DNA of 64,000 nt. It comes from Vibrio marisflavi CECT 7928 (lineage in GTDB: Bacteria > Pseudomonadota > Gammaproteobacteria > Enterobacterales > Vibrionaceae). Below, one piece after another: positions 46,803 to 55,531 of this stretch. The number at the start of each line of letters is the position of its first letter. Position 1 is the first letter of the stretch. Both the position numbers and the translations under genes were made by a program. The DNA lies in assembly GCF_921294215.1 (NCBI RefSeq), contig NZ_CAKLDM010000001.1:1-64000 (forward strand), in the 5' to 3' direction. Below the pieces are notes generated by a model. It was not told the DNA's origin. It made no database searches and was given only the letters and a program-made list of their open reading frames with translations.

Positions 46803-48044
46803 ATGGAATCGAAAACCATTGGAGCCATTTTGATCATTACTGGTACTTGCGTTGGTGCTGGTATTTTGGCTCTACCATTGTCTACTGCCGGGCTAGGCTT
46901 TGTTCCTACTGTTGTTTCACTAGGTGTTACCTGGGTCATCTCGATAATCACTGCATTCTTGCTCGTTGAGGTGCTTGCCGATCTGAAGCTGAAAAACATT
47001 AACTTCGACACCATGTGTAGCAAGACCCTCGGCCGTGCTGGGCAAGTGGTCTGTATGGTGGCTTATTTGATCCTAATGTACGCAGTGTCGTCTGCGTATT
47101 TGAGCGGTGGTACATCAATGCTCAGTGCTTTGCTTAAGCAAGGTGGGATTACGATACCTTACTGGGTATCGAGTTTATTGTTTGCAATCGTACTCGGCTC
47201 TGTTGTTTGCCTAGGTCATCGAGCGGTAGATTTAGCGAACCGAAGTCTTCTGTCGGTAAAAGGGCTGAGTTTCGTTGCTCTTGTCGTGATCTTAACTCCA
47301 GACGTCTCTTATGCGAACCTTTTCCAATTTAAGCATACGCTGCCTTATTTCTGGTATGCCGTGCCTGTATTGTTCTTCGCATTTGGTTTTCAGGTCATTG
47401 TTCCAAGTATGTACAACTACTTAGAGCAAGATATTAAACAACTCAAAATCGCAATTGTGCTTGGTAGCTTGATTCCTTTTCTACTTTACAGTTTATGGCT
47501 ATCAGTAACGTTAGGTATTTTGCCACGCTTCGGGGCGACCAGTTATTCAAGCTTCTTACATACTCACAGCAGTGGTGATGTCGGAGCATTGTTTACTATG
47601 CTTGGCTCTCAAGGCTCATTGCACTGGAGTCATAAGGTGATGGATATTTTCACCAACGTTGCAGTAACGACCTCTTTCCTAACTGTGACTATGGCGCTAA
47701 AAGACTATCTATGCGACATATTCCGTTTAGATAGTAGTACTAGAAGTGGTAACAGCAAAGGTGCGCTGCTTACGTATTTACCACCTTTAGCATTGGTACT
47801 ATTTGCTCCGACGTTGTTCCAAGAAGCGTTAGACTACGCTGCTGCAAGTTTAGCGGTTGTTTTGGTATTTTTACCGGTAGCGATGGCAGTGGCAATTAGA
47901 CGTAAGCAAAAATTGGCGAATGTGGTCAGTACGTTTAAAGTTCGTGGCGGTGTGGTGCTGTTTGCGTTGCTTGTTACCTTCGGTATCGTATTGCTTGTAT
48001 TGAGCTTTATGGCAAGCTGGCACATGTTGCCAGTGTTGCATTAA
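46803..48044 (+). CDS. Aromatic amino acid permease (HAAAP family, Mtr/TyrP/TnaB-like)
   Basis: 413 residues, 11 membrane helices. N-terminal signature GTCVGAGILALPLSTAGLGF (about 14-33) and FAFGFQVIVPSMYNYL (about 196-211) are typical of tryptophan/tyrosine proton symporters. It cannot be assigned to Trp or Tyr from sequence alone. It ends at a strong terminator. Confidence 0.9.
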   Translation: MESKTIGAILIITGTCVGAGILALPLSTAGLGFVPTVVSLGVTWVISIITAFLLVEVLADLKLKNINFDTMCSKTLGRAGQVVCMVAYLILMYAVSSAYLSGGTSMLSALLKQGGITIPYWVSSLLFAIVLGSVVCLGHRAVDLANRSLLSVKGLSFVALVVILTPDVSYANLFQFKHTLPYFWYAVPVLFFAFGFQVIVPSMYNYLEQDIKQLKIAIVLGSLIPFLLYSLWLSVTLGILPRFGATSYSSFLHTHSSGDVGALFTMLGSQGSLHWSHKVMDIFTNVAVTTSFLTVTMALKDYLCDIFRLDSSTRSGNSKGALLTYLPPLALVLFAPTLFQEALDYAAASLAVVLVFLPVAMAVAIRRKQKLANVVSTFKVRGGVVLFALLVTFGIVLLVLSFMASWHMLPVLH

Positions 48045-48066
48045 AACCCTCCGGTTGTATATGAAG

Positions 48067-48099
48067 AACGGCTGTCAGTTACATGGCAGCCGTTTTTTA
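48067..48099 (+). terminator. Rho-independent terminator of the aromatic permease gene
   Basis: AACGGCTGTC (48067-48076) pairs with GGCAGCCGTT (48085-48094, one G-T pair), followed by T6. It starts 22 bases after the stop codon. Confidence 0.88.
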
Positions 48100-48253
48100 T
48101 GCCCCTAAACAACGATAGCTTAAGCTGTAGGTGTAGATCACTAGAAGGTGTTGATTAGTAACAAAACCTTCACTGACTCGTAATGGTATTTGCTAGGGCA
48201 ATTGTTTAACTTTCCGTAGCCATTTAGGAATGATAGTTATATGGAGATAACTG

Positions 48254-48874
48254 ATGCCGACAAAAGGAAACTTGAACCTGTCACCAAGTGAAGCTTGGCA
48301 CAACTTTACCCACCCCGGTATCGAAATGAGTACCCCCAACGAAATTAAAATCTATGCGGCATCCAAAATGGAAGCCATCATGGGGGCAAAGACGTCATTG
48401 ATTGCCGGAAACTACTTTAGTACCAACCTTGGTGTGACCAATAAAGTTTATGCGATGGAGTATGGGCAGTGGTATCCAGGTTACAAAATTGATGTCGATG
48501 GCGTTTCAAAAAAATGGTCATTTTTGAATGCTCATTATGCAGCGTACAAACAAACAACCTATTTGAACCAGCTACAAGCAATACAAAGTGATTTCAATGT
48601 GGCAGTGCAGCAAATGCATGCGTGTGAGAACAAGCTTTATGCTGCACAAAATGACTTTGGTTGTGTCAATGCTCGCACCTATATGAATAACTTGGATACG
48701 GCAATGAATCAGCTGGCTCTAGCGCAAAACAATGTCGAAGTTAAGAAAAACCAAGCATTCACAGAGCAAAGCGCGATAGTCGCAAAAGTAACCGAAAGCA
48801 ATTTAGAGCAAGCAAGAGCAAGATTGATTGCAGGTGATATTCAAGTGCAAAATAACAAACTGCTCATGCTGTAA
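48254..48874 (+). CDS. Orphan hypothetical protein, 206 residues
   Basis: No family recognised with confidence. No signal peptide. The N-terminal third contains repeating MEAIMGAKTSLIAGNYFSTNLGVTNKVYAM, a pattern seen in beta-helical tails of type VI secretion tip (VgrG-like) proteins and their adaptors. The C-terminal half (about 98-200) is a Gln/Asn/Ala-rich coiled coil. GGAGA precedes ATG 48254 by about 8 bases. It is a single gene with no secretion genes near. A VgrG-associated or structural role is only a hint. Confidence 0.7.
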   Translation: MPTKGNLNLSPSEAWHNFTHPGIEMSTPNEIKIYAASKMEAIMGAKTSLIAGNYFSTNLGVTNKVYAMEYGQWYPGYKIDVDGVSKKWSFLNAHYAAYKQTTYLNQLQAIQSDFNVAVQQMHACENKLYAAQNDFGCVNARTYMNNLDTAMNQLALAQNNVEVKKNQAFTEQSAIVAKVTESNLEQARARLIAGDIQVQNNKLLML

Positions 48875-48892
48875 AACTTTGCTCTTAGCCGA

Positions 48893-49603
48893 TCAGCGCA
48901 GACTAAGACTAAACTCGCTTGAATAACCGCCATCCAACTTTATATCTTGCCCAGTCATAAAGTTGTTGTTTATTAGCATTTGAACAACAGAGAAAACATC
49001 TTCAACAGTGCCGCAGTTGCCAGTTTGATAGCTGTTGGAATAGTCTGGCAGTTCACCTTGATACTTTCTTCGAATCATAGGTGTGTCGATAGTTGCTGGT
49101 GAAATTGAATTGACTATCAGCTCAGCTGAATGCTCTACGGCGATGACTTTGGTTAAATTGATAATGGCTGCTTTTGCTGCACTATAGGCAGCCATATTCG
49201 TGCTGCCATAATGACCTGTGATACTTGCGATATTAATGACCTTTCGCTTTTTGTGTTCAGCCGATTTGCAAAGCTTTAACTCACTCTGGATTGCGTTAAA
49301 GAATGGATGAAAGTTCATGTTGAATGCATCCATGTAGCCATCCAGCTCAAACTGGTCAAAACGTTGCCTAACACTGCTGACACCAGCGCAGTTTACTGCG
49401 ATATCAAAATCACCGATTTCGTTGAAAATAGCCTCGGTTGATATTGAGTTCATTAGGTCTACGACACGCTGTTTACATTGTAAATTTTCAAGTTCTGCGT
49501 TTTCTTCTCGGTCTAGTGCGTATACTTCGTATCCTAGTTCTATTAGACGCATCGCAGTGTGTTTGCCAATGCCACTTGCACTACCGGTCACTATTGCTTT
49601 CAT
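48893..49603 (-). CDS. Short-chain dehydrogenase/reductase
   Basis: 236 residues from ATG 49603 (MKAIVTGSASGIGKHTA, the standard SDR start); an in-frame ATG at 49621 adds six residues. GSASGIG nucleotide motif, catalytic Ser in NIASITGHYG, YSAAK and C-terminal FMTGQDIKLDGG. Substrate unknown. Its start overlaps the end of the GNAT gene upstream by 23 bases, so they are translationally coupled. A perfect parS2 site (49471-49485) lies inside the coding sequence. Confidence 0.88.
   Translation of the reverse strand: MKAIVTGSASGIGKHTAMRLIELGYEVYALDREENAELENLQCKQRVVDLMNSISTEAIFNEIGDFDIAVNCAGVSSVRQRFDQFELDGYMDAFNMNFHPFFNAIQSELKLCKSAEHKKRKVINIASITGHYGSTNMAAYSAAKAAIINLTKVIAVEHSAELIVNSISPATIDTPMIRRKYQGELPDYSNSYQTGNCGTVEDVFSVVQMLINNNFMTGQDIKLDGGYSSEFSLSLR
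49471..49485. other. parS2 partition site inside a gene
   Basis: GTTTACATTGTAAAT is a perfect match to NTTTACANTGTAAAN and the same 15-mer as the site at 238. It lies within codons of the SDR gene (48893-49603), about 49 kb from parA2, far from the other four sites. Confidence 0.75.
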
Positions 49604-50159
49604 TTTGTTCTCTGTATTCATGTATCAATTTTCTATAGACGATTGTGTCATCGAGCTCCCCATCGGGTAAGCGGCGAGTGTGTTTTAGCTGCGCTTCAAA
49701 TACGAATCCACACCTTTTTGCTACGGCAATACTTTTAGTATTCGATTTTACCGCTCGAATTTGTACTCTCTGCGCATCTAGCTCCTTGAAAGCGTAGGAT
49801 TCCACAAGCCTCACGGCCTCGGCAATATACCCTTTGCCAACTTCGGAAGTTCTGAGCCAGTAGCCAATTTCAAAATGAGGAATGGATTTATCACATATGA
49901 TAAGCCCAGTCATACCTAAAAAACGCCCCGTGCTTCGCTCTATGATTGCAATTCTAAGCTCTTCACGAAAGTTTTCATAATTTTCAATCGCTTCGAGCAT
50001 GTTATCCTTTGTACTTTGCTCTGTTAAGGCAAACTCTACCCAAGGTAGGTATTTTGCAAGCTCTGCCTTGGACTCAACGACAGCTTCTAAAACCTGATCG
50101 CAAAGCTCGAGCGTGGGTTTACACAAAGTGATTCGCTTTCCTGTTGCTATGGTTTCCAT
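49581..50159 (-). CDS. GNAT acetyltransferase, RimJ/RimL type
   Basis: 192 residues. RimJ/L pattern: TGKRITLCKPTLELCDQVLEAV, FEIGYWLRTSEVGKGYIAEAVRLVESYAF (acetyl-CoA motif A) and VAKRCGFVFEAQLKHTRRLPDGELDDTIVYRKL. These acetylate N-termini of ribosomal proteins or small substrates; the exact target is unknown. It sits between the Nudix and SDR genes, all in the same direction, 7 bases after the Nudix gene. Confidence 0.9.
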   Translation of the reverse strand: METIATGKRITLCKPTLELCDQVLEAVVESKAELAKYLPWVEFALTEQSTKDNMLEAIENYENFREELRIAIIERSTGRFLGMTGLIICDKSIPHFEIGYWLRTSEVGKGYIAEAVRLVESYAFKELDAQRVQIRAVKSNTKSIAVAKRCGFVFEAQLKHTRRLPDGELDDTIVYRKLIHEYREQNESNSDR

Positions 50160-50166
50160 GGCGTTC

Positions 50167-50793
50167 CTAATCTACGTGTATGTATGGCACAGAGCTATCA
50201 GCGTGACGGAATACCATCTCAATATCTTCCGGCAGTACGCGGCTGGTGGATAAGTTTGGTAGTGTGTTGAGCTCGAAAAAATTGGCTTCAGAAATTTCCA
50301 TAGTCGGTTTGGGCTCACCAGACACATATCGGCAGACAAAGAAGAGCTTGTAAATATGAAATGGGAACTCGGGCTCATACGGATGAAGTGAACGATCTTT
50401 AATGGCGATTAGTTTTGGTGAATCCACTACAATGCCAGATTCTTCGAAAACCTCTCGCACTACACCTTGAGAAGGCGATTCGCATACGTCTGCCCAGCCG
50501 CCAGGCATACTCCAGCCACCATCTTCAATCTCTTTAACCAGTAGTATTTTGTTGTCTCGGATTATGCCCGCGCGTAGGTCAACTTTCGGCGTAGGGTAAC
50601 CTGACTCCGGAATAAAGAGTTTTTGAATCGCTTCAACGGGTTGATTGCTCAGGTGGGAAAACATTTGGTTGGCAACATCAGACAGTTGATCAAAGCGCTC
50701 AAGGTCATATTTGTCTTTGCTGTATGCTTGTCCTGCTTGAGAGATAGCTTGAATCTGTTTTGCACAGTCTAGCCAAGGTGACATGCTCTTCAT
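50167..50793 (-). CDS. Nudix hydrolase with N-terminal helical domain
   Basis: 208 residues from ATG 50793, which has AAGGAG 8 bases upstream; an ATG two codons earlier is only 2 bases from that site. The Nudix box is complete: G-x5-E-x7-REVFEESG at GWADVCESPSQGVV-REVFEESGI. The first 60 residues form a helical domain seen in ADP-ribose/nucleotide pyrophosphatases of this subgroup (MutT with N-terminal NUDIX-like extension). The substrate is unknown. First gene of the Nudix-GNAT-SDR run. Confidence 0.9.
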   Translation of the reverse strand: MKSMSPWLDCAKQIQAISQAGQAYSKDKYDLERFDQLSDVANQMFSHLSNQPVEAIQKLFIPESGYPTPKVDLRAGIIRDNKILLVKEIEDGGWSMPGGWADVCESPSQGVVREVFEESGIVVDSPKLIAIKDRSLHPYEPEFPFHIYKLFFVCRYVSGEPKPTMEISEANFFELNTLPNLSTSRVLPEDIEMVFRHADSSVPYIHVD

Positions 50794-50965
50794 TTTCATT
50801 GCTCCTTGTCTGCGAGTTATTTGAAATTTTTATCTAACATCAATGCTCGGCTTAACTTAACAAAAAAGTACTGACTCGGAAACGTAAGTAGTTACAACTA
50901 ATTGAATTTTTAGCAAGAAGGAGTTAGGGAGCCTTTAACCGGGGAGATTAAAGGCTAGGATATTG

Positions 50966-52510
50966 CTATTGAGGATCGCTGAACCCGGAATAGTTAACGC
51001 CCGACAAAAGCGCCATTTCTCTATTCCAAGTAGCTAAATCATTTTTATTAAAATCGTTCAGAGAATGATGACCACAAGCTCTTGCCATAACCTGCATTAA
51101 CTCAACGGAAGCTTCGAAGAAGTTCTTCAATTGCAGAGCAGATTTATCAACGTTTAGCCTTTGGCGCAAATCAACTTTTTGCGTAGCAATACCAGCGGGG
51201 CAGTTATTGGTATTGCACATTCGAGCGGCTACGCAGCCGATAGCCTGCATGGCACTATTTGATATAGCGACCCCATCTGCTCCTAAAGCGAGTGCTTTGA
51301 CAAAGTCAATCGGTAGTCTTAGTCCACCAGTGATAATGAGTGTGACGTTTCCACTTTGCCCTTTTTCATCCAGATAACGTCTAGCTCTGGCCAGAGCGGG
51401 AATCGTTGGCACACTGATATGGTCACGGAATATCTCAGGTGCAGCACCAGTGCCACCACCTCTGCCATCCAATATTATGTAGTCTGCACTGGCATCAAGA
51501 GCAAACTGTATATCTTGTTCTATGTGATTGGCGCTTAGCTTAAAGCCTATTGGAATACCGCCGGACACTTGTCTGACCCCATCAGCAAACCGCTTGAAGT
51601 CGTCGGCTGTTTTTAAGTCTGCAAATGTAGGTGGGGAGACTGCGGGCTGGCCTTCTGCAATGCCGCGTACTTGAGATATTTTCCCAACGTTTTTGCTTCC
51701 CGGTAGGTGCCCACCTGTGCCCGTTTTTGCGCCTTGACCACCTTTAAAGTGGAATGCTTGAACATTTTTCAAAAGCGATTCGTCATAGCCAAACTTTGCG
51801 CTGGCGAGTTCATAAAAGTATCTGGAATTAGCTGCTTGCTCTTCTGGTAACATTCCGCCTTCGCCAGAGCAGATACCAGTGCCGGCAAGCTCGGCGCCTT
51901 TGGCTAACGCCGTTTTAGCTTCTTCAGATAGGGCTCCAAAGCTCATGTCTGAAACAAATAATGGTATGTTGAGTTTAAGTGGTTTATCTGCTTTGGGCCC
52001 GATAACCAGTTCAGTGCTAATGTTGGTATTTTCCATGAGCGGCTTAGTGGCCATTTGAGCAACCATCACTTGTATATCATCCCATTGGGGGAGCAAGTGA
52101 CGAGGCACTCCCATTGATGTCATGGGGCCGTGATGTCCAAGTTTAGAGAGCCCTTCTCTCGCTAATTGATGTATGAGTTCAACAGTGGGCTCTTCTTTCG
52201 TCGCGGACGCGATAGGGATGGTTCCTGCTTTGGCTTGTAGCCCAGGGCCTTCTTGACCGACTTGCTGACTTGTAAATTGTTTATGTGAACCATCGCAAAA
52301 CGGTGGATTTGCGGTGTGCTTGCACTGGCAAAGGTAGGCATCACCGTTATCGTCAGCCGTGAATTGCTTAGGCCTAAAGTCAGTTCCTGCATGTGAACCA
52401 TCACAGAAAGGTTGGTTTTGAGAACGACCGCAGGCACAGAAGTAGTAATCTTTGCCTTTGCTTAACTCTACTTTGATCGGTTTATTGTCAACAATGATTG
52501 GCTTGCTCAT
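50966..52510 (-). CDS. FMN glutamate-synthase-like protein with two N-terminal CDGSH iron-sulfur motifs
   Basis: 514 residues. Two CDGSH modules at about 25-45 (FCACGRSQNQPFCDGSHAG) and 62-82 (LCQCKHTANPPFCDGSHKQ), each C-x-C-x-PFCDGSH, which bind 2Fe-2S clusters through three Cys and one His. The remainder is the GltB FMN domain: FVSDMSFGALSEEAKTALAKGAELAGTGICSGEGG in pieces, LDGRGGGTGAAPEIF and the iron-sulfur part AIGCVAARMCNTNNCPAGIATQ. There is no glutaminase domain. It is a redox enzyme of unknown substrate; the CDGSH pair probably delivers electrons. A sister protein lies at 38398. Start at ATG 52510, with AAGGA nearby upstream. Confidence 0.87.
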   Translation of the reverse strand: MSKPIIVDNKPIKVELSKGKDYYFCACGRSQNQPFCDGSHAGTDFRPKQFTADDNGDAYLCQCKHTANPPFCDGSHKQFTSQQVGQEGPGLQAKAGTIPIASATKEEPTVELIHQLAREGLSKLGHHGPMTSMGVPRHLLPQWDDIQVMVAQMATKPLMENTNISTELVIGPKADKPLKLNIPLFVSDMSFGALSEEAKTALAKGAELAGTGICSGEGGMLPEEQAANSRYFYELASAKFGYDESLLKNVQAFHFKGGQGAKTGTGGHLPGSKNVGKISQVRGIAEGQPAVSPPTFADLKTADDFKRFADGVRQVSGGIPIGFKLSANHIEQDIQFALDASADYIILDGRGGGTGAAPEIFRDHISVPTIPALARARRYLDEKGQSGNVTLIITGGLRLPIDFVKALALGADGVAISNSAMQAIGCVAARMCNTNNCPAGIATQKVDLRQRLNVDKSALQLKNFFEASVELMQVMARACGHHSLNDFNKNDLATWNREMALLSGVNYSGFSDPQ

Positions 52511-52714
52511 ATACCCAAATCCTTATTTCCCTCGCAGAAAAGGTGTTGAAGTTGGTCAGTGTAAGAATAATTGCTCTTTTAACTGTAGTTACAAATACAG
52601 TAAGTGTGCGGAGAGCTTTCGATTGTCTTTTGGGGGGACGTGTATGGATTCTAGTATGGAGCGAACTAATGTCATTGATACATTAATATTAAATTAAAAA
52701 AGCTAATCCAATGG

Positions 52715-52743
52715 TTGACATGCTCTTTTCGGAAGCATATATT
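52715..52743 (+). promoter_or_regulatory. Sigma-70 promoter upstream of hsp20
   Basis: TTGACA (52715-52720), 17 bases, then TATATT (52738-52743): a full -35 and five of six at -10 with optimal spacing. Predicted start of transcription near 52750, giving a leader of about 215 bases before the hsp20 ATG. Confidence 0.7.
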
Positions 52744-52908
52744 AATTACATGAACTGCCTTATGGAGTTCGTTGGCTGCTTACTTTGCCAATAGTTGGGA
52801 AGTACAAAGCAGCACAAAGAGGGTAGCCGACATAGAGTCTGCTGCTTTTATTTAACTATGAGCCGTATGTCCTGCTTAGCATTATGTAAGTAGAAGGAGT
52901 GCGAGTTC

Positions 52909-52959
52909 ATCCTCTACACCTTTATATCTGGTGTAAAGGCTATTGCTTATTAAAAGGAT
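52909..52959 (+). promoter_or_regulatory. Leader hairpin that can cover the hsp20 ribosome binding site (possible RNA thermometer)
   Basis: TACACC (52915-52920) pairs with GGTGTA (52930-52935). Outside it ATCCT (52909-52913) can pair with AGGAT (52955-52959), which is the hsp20 ribosome binding site. Small heat shock genes often use such thermolabile leaders (ROSE, fourU). The pairing is short and is proposed by eye only. Confidence 0.35.
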
Positions 52960-52965
52960 AGTACT

Positions 52966-53382
52966 ATGCGAAACTTAGACTTTTCTCCCCTATATCGTCA
53001 CGCCATTGGCTTTGATCGTTTATTCAACTTAGCTGAGAGCAGTGCGAACAAGCCGTCAAACGGTTATCCACCTTATAATATTGAGCAAAAAGAAGAACAT
53101 AACTACCGTATTACTATGGCTGTTGCAGGTTTTTCTGAACAAGAGCTCACTCTCACACAAAACGAAAACATGTTGATTGTTTCTGGTGAAATGAAGCCAG
53201 AAGAGACAAAGAAAAATTACGTATATCAAGGTATTGCAGAGCGCAACTTCGAGCGTAAATTCCAACTTGCAGACTATGTCAAAGTGACCAATGCCACGTT
53301 GGAAAACGGCTTACTTCATGTCGATCTCGTTCGTGAAGTGCCAGAAGCGGTACAACCTAAAAAGATAGCGATCAACAAATAG
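52966..53382 (+). CDS. Small heat shock protein Hsp20 (IbpA-like)
   Basis: 138 residues. The alpha-crystallin domain (about 35-125) has YPPYNIEQKEEHNYRITMAVAGFSEQELTLTQNENMLIVSG and the GLLHVDLVRE strand, and the C-terminal I-x-I tail motif KKIAIN. It holds unfolding proteins for DnaK. Ribosome site AAGGAT. It is followed by dnaK after 132 bases, so the set hsp20-dnaK-dnaJ forms a chaperone relay. Confidence 0.92.
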   Translation: MRNLDFSPLYRHAIGFDRLFNLAESSANKPSNGYPPYNIEQKEEHNYRITMAVAGFSEQELTLTQNENMLIVSGEMKPEETKKNYVYQGIAERNFERKFQLADYVKVTNATLENGLLHVDLVREVPEAVQPKKIAINK

Positions 53383-53514
53383 CATAGAGATCTTAATTAC
53401 GTAATCAACTTGGGCAATTCTTCATCAGGTAATGCAATTGCCCAATCATTTCGACTAAAAGTTTATTAGATATATGCATTAGTAAAACTAATGTTTATGT
53501 CGGAGGAATATATT

Positions 53515-55413
53515 ATGGGTAAAATAATTGGTATTGACTTAGGTACAACGAACTCTTGTGTTGCTGTGTTAGATGCAGAGCAGCCACGCGTGATTGAAAA
53601 TGCAGAAGGTGAACGTACTACCGCATCGGTTATTGGCTATACAGATAGCGAAACCTTGGTTGGTCAACCAGCAAAACGTCAAGCGGTGACAAACCCTACC
53701 AATACACTATTCGCGATAAAACGTTTGATTGGACGTCGCTTCGAAGATAAAGAAGTTCAGCGTGACATCGAAATTATGCCTTACAAAATCGTGAAGGCAG
53801 ATAATGGCGATGCTTGGGTTGAAGCGCAAGGCCAAAAGATGGCTGCGCCTCAAGTCTCTGCAGAAGTTCTGAAGAAGATGAAGAAAACTGCCGAAGAGTT
53901 TTTGGGTGAAAAAGTCACTGGAGCAGTTATCACAGTCCCTGCGTACTTTAATGATGCGCAGCGTCAGGCTACAAAAGATGCTGGTCGTATTGCAGGGTTA
54001 GAAGTGAAACGTATCATCAACGAGCCTACGGCAGCTGCACTTGCTTATGGTTTAGATAAACGTGGTGGCGAACGCACAATAGCTGTTTACGATTTAGGTG
54101 GTGGTACCTTCGATATTTCGATTATTGAAATCGACGAAGTTGACGGTGAGAAGACCTTCGAAGTACTTGCAACAAATGGTGACACTCATCTTGGTGGTGA
54201 AGACTTTGACAACCGTTTGATCAACTACTTAGTCGACGAGTTCAAAGCCGATCAAGGGATTGATCTTAAAAATGATCCACTAGCGATGCAACGGGTAAAA
54301 GAAGCAGCAGAAAAAGCGAAAATTGAGCTTTCTTCTACGCAGCAAACAGATGTGAATTTACCTTATGTTACTGCAGACGCTGCAGGCCCTAAGCACATGA
54401 ATGTGAAAGTGACTCGCGCCAAGCTGGAGTCTTTAGTTGAAGACTTAGTGCAACGTTCGCTAGAGCCGATCAAAGTGGCACTAGCAGATGCTGAGCTTTC
54501 TCAGGCTGACATCACAGACGTTATCCTAGTCGGTGGTCAGACTCGTATGCCGATGGTGCAAACCAAAGTGGCAGAGTTCTTCGGCAAAGAAGCACGCAAA
54601 GACGTCAACCCCGATGAAGCGGTGGCAATGGGCGCTGCTATTCAAGGTGGTGTTCTGGATGGTGATGTGAAGGATGTACTTCTGCTTGATGTGACTCCAC
54701 TTTCTCTTGGTATTGAAACCATGGGTGGTGTGATGACTAAGCTTGTCGAGAAAAACACAACCGTGCCAACCAAAGCACATGAAGTGTTCTCAACAGCGGA
54801 AGACAACCAAAGCGCGGTAACTGTGCATGTTCTACAAGGTGAGCGTAAGCAAGCAATGTACAACAAATCTCTAGGCCAATTTAACCTAGAAGGCATTCAA
54901 CCAGCGCCACGGGGTATGGCTCAAATTGATGTCACGTTTGATATCGATGCTGATGGTATTTTGCATGTGTCGGCAAAAGACAAACAATCTGGCAAAGAGC
55001 AAACCATCACAATCCAAGCATCTGGTGGACTGAGCGAAGCTGAAATTGACAAAATGGTTCAAGAAGCGGAAGCAAACAAAGAAGCTGACAAGCAGTTTGA
55101 AGAGCTTGTGACTGCTCGTAATAAAGCGGATCAATTGATTCACTCGACTAAAAAACAAGTAGAGGAGTTGGGCGATGCACTTCCTGCTGATGAAAAGGCT
55201 AAGATTGATAGTGCAATATCTGAACTAGAAGAGGCAAAAAAAGGCGACAACAAAGACGCTATTGATGCTAAAGTTCAGGCACTTGTTGAAGCCTCTAAAA
55301 AGTTAGTGGAAATTGCGACGCAGAAAGCTCAAAATGCGCAGTCCGCGAGTGGCACTCAAAACCAAGCTCAACAAGACGACGTCGTTGATGCTGAGTTTGA
55401 GGAAGTCGACTAG
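53515..55413 (+). CDS. dnaK: Chaperone DnaK (Hsp70), accessory chromosome II copy
   Basis: 632 residues from ATG 53515, chosen because GGAGG (53502-53506) precedes it and [15 protein letters not shown] is the family start. Full-length Hsp70: ATPase domain with [22 protein letters not shown] and VGGQTRMP; the linker [16 protein letters not shown]; substrate domain; helical lid; and the C-terminal EEVD end (DAEFEEVD). A 7-base-pair hairpin (CATTAGT 53477 / ACTAATG 53493) sits just before the ribosome site. It is likely a second DnaK, as vibrios keep the main dnaK-dnaJ-grpE elsewhere; grpE is absent here. Followed by a terminator before dnaJ. Confidence 0.95.
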   Translation: MGKIIGIDLGTTNSCVAVLDAEQPRVIENAEGERTTASVIGYTDSETLVGQPAKRQAVTNPTNTLFAIKRLIGRRFEDKEVQRDIEIMPYKIVKADNGDAWVEAQGQKMAAPQVSAEVLKKMKKTAEEFLGEKVTGAVITVPAYFNDAQRQATKDAGRIAGLEVKRIINEPTAAALAYGLDKRGGERTIAVYDLGGGTFDISIIEIDEVDGEKTFEVLATNGDTHLGGEDFDNRLINYLVDEFKADQGIDLKNDPLAMQRVKEAAEKAKIELSSTQQTDVNLPYVTADAAGPKHMNVKVTRAKLESLVEDLVQRSLEPIKVALADAELSQADITDVILVGGQTRMPMVQTKVAEFFGKEARKDVNPDEAVAMGAAIQGGVLDGDVKDVLLLDVTPLSLGIETMGGVMTKLVEKNTTVPTKAHEVFSTAEDNQSAVTVHVLQGERKQAMYNKSLGQFNLEGIQPAPRGMAQIDVTFDIDADGILHVSAKDKQSGKEQTITIQASGGLSEAEIDKMVQEAEANKEADKQFEELVTARNKADQLIHSTKKQVEELGDALPADEKAKIDSAISELEEAKKGDNKDAIDAKVQALVEASKKLVEIATQKAQNAQSASGTQNQAQQDDVVDAEFEEVD

Positions 55414-55479
55414 AAGCAGCATGAAGTGAGGAAGCCACTATATGGTTTCCCCTTCATTGCCTAGAGCAACAAAAGTAGT

Positions 55480-55505
55480 GGGCGTATATTATACGCCCAT
55501 TTTTT
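55480..55505 (+). terminator. Rho-independent terminator between dnaK and dnaJ
   Basis: GGGCGTAT (55480-55487) pairs with ATACGCCC (55491-55498) over a 3-base loop, followed by ATTTTTT. It ends only 26 bases before the dnaJ start codon, which leaves no room for another promoter, so dnaJ must be read through it. Confidence 0.8.
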
Positions 55506-55531
55506 CGATTAAAGATTAGAGAGGTGACAGC

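Larger units (their letters stand above)
52511..52965. other. Upstream region and long leader of the chaperone genes
   Basis: 455 bases. It holds a near-perfect sigma-70 promoter (52715-52743) and a leader of about 215 bases with a hairpin near the hsp20 start (52909-52959). I found no convincing sigma-32 promoter. The promoter of the divergent CDGSH/GltB gene must lie in 52511-52700. No gene was seen. Confidence 0.45.

Noticed and set aside
52690..52965. Sigma-32 heat shock promoter before hsp20
   Set aside because: No CTTGAA / CCCCAT-like pair was seen; a sigma-70 promoter fits far better.
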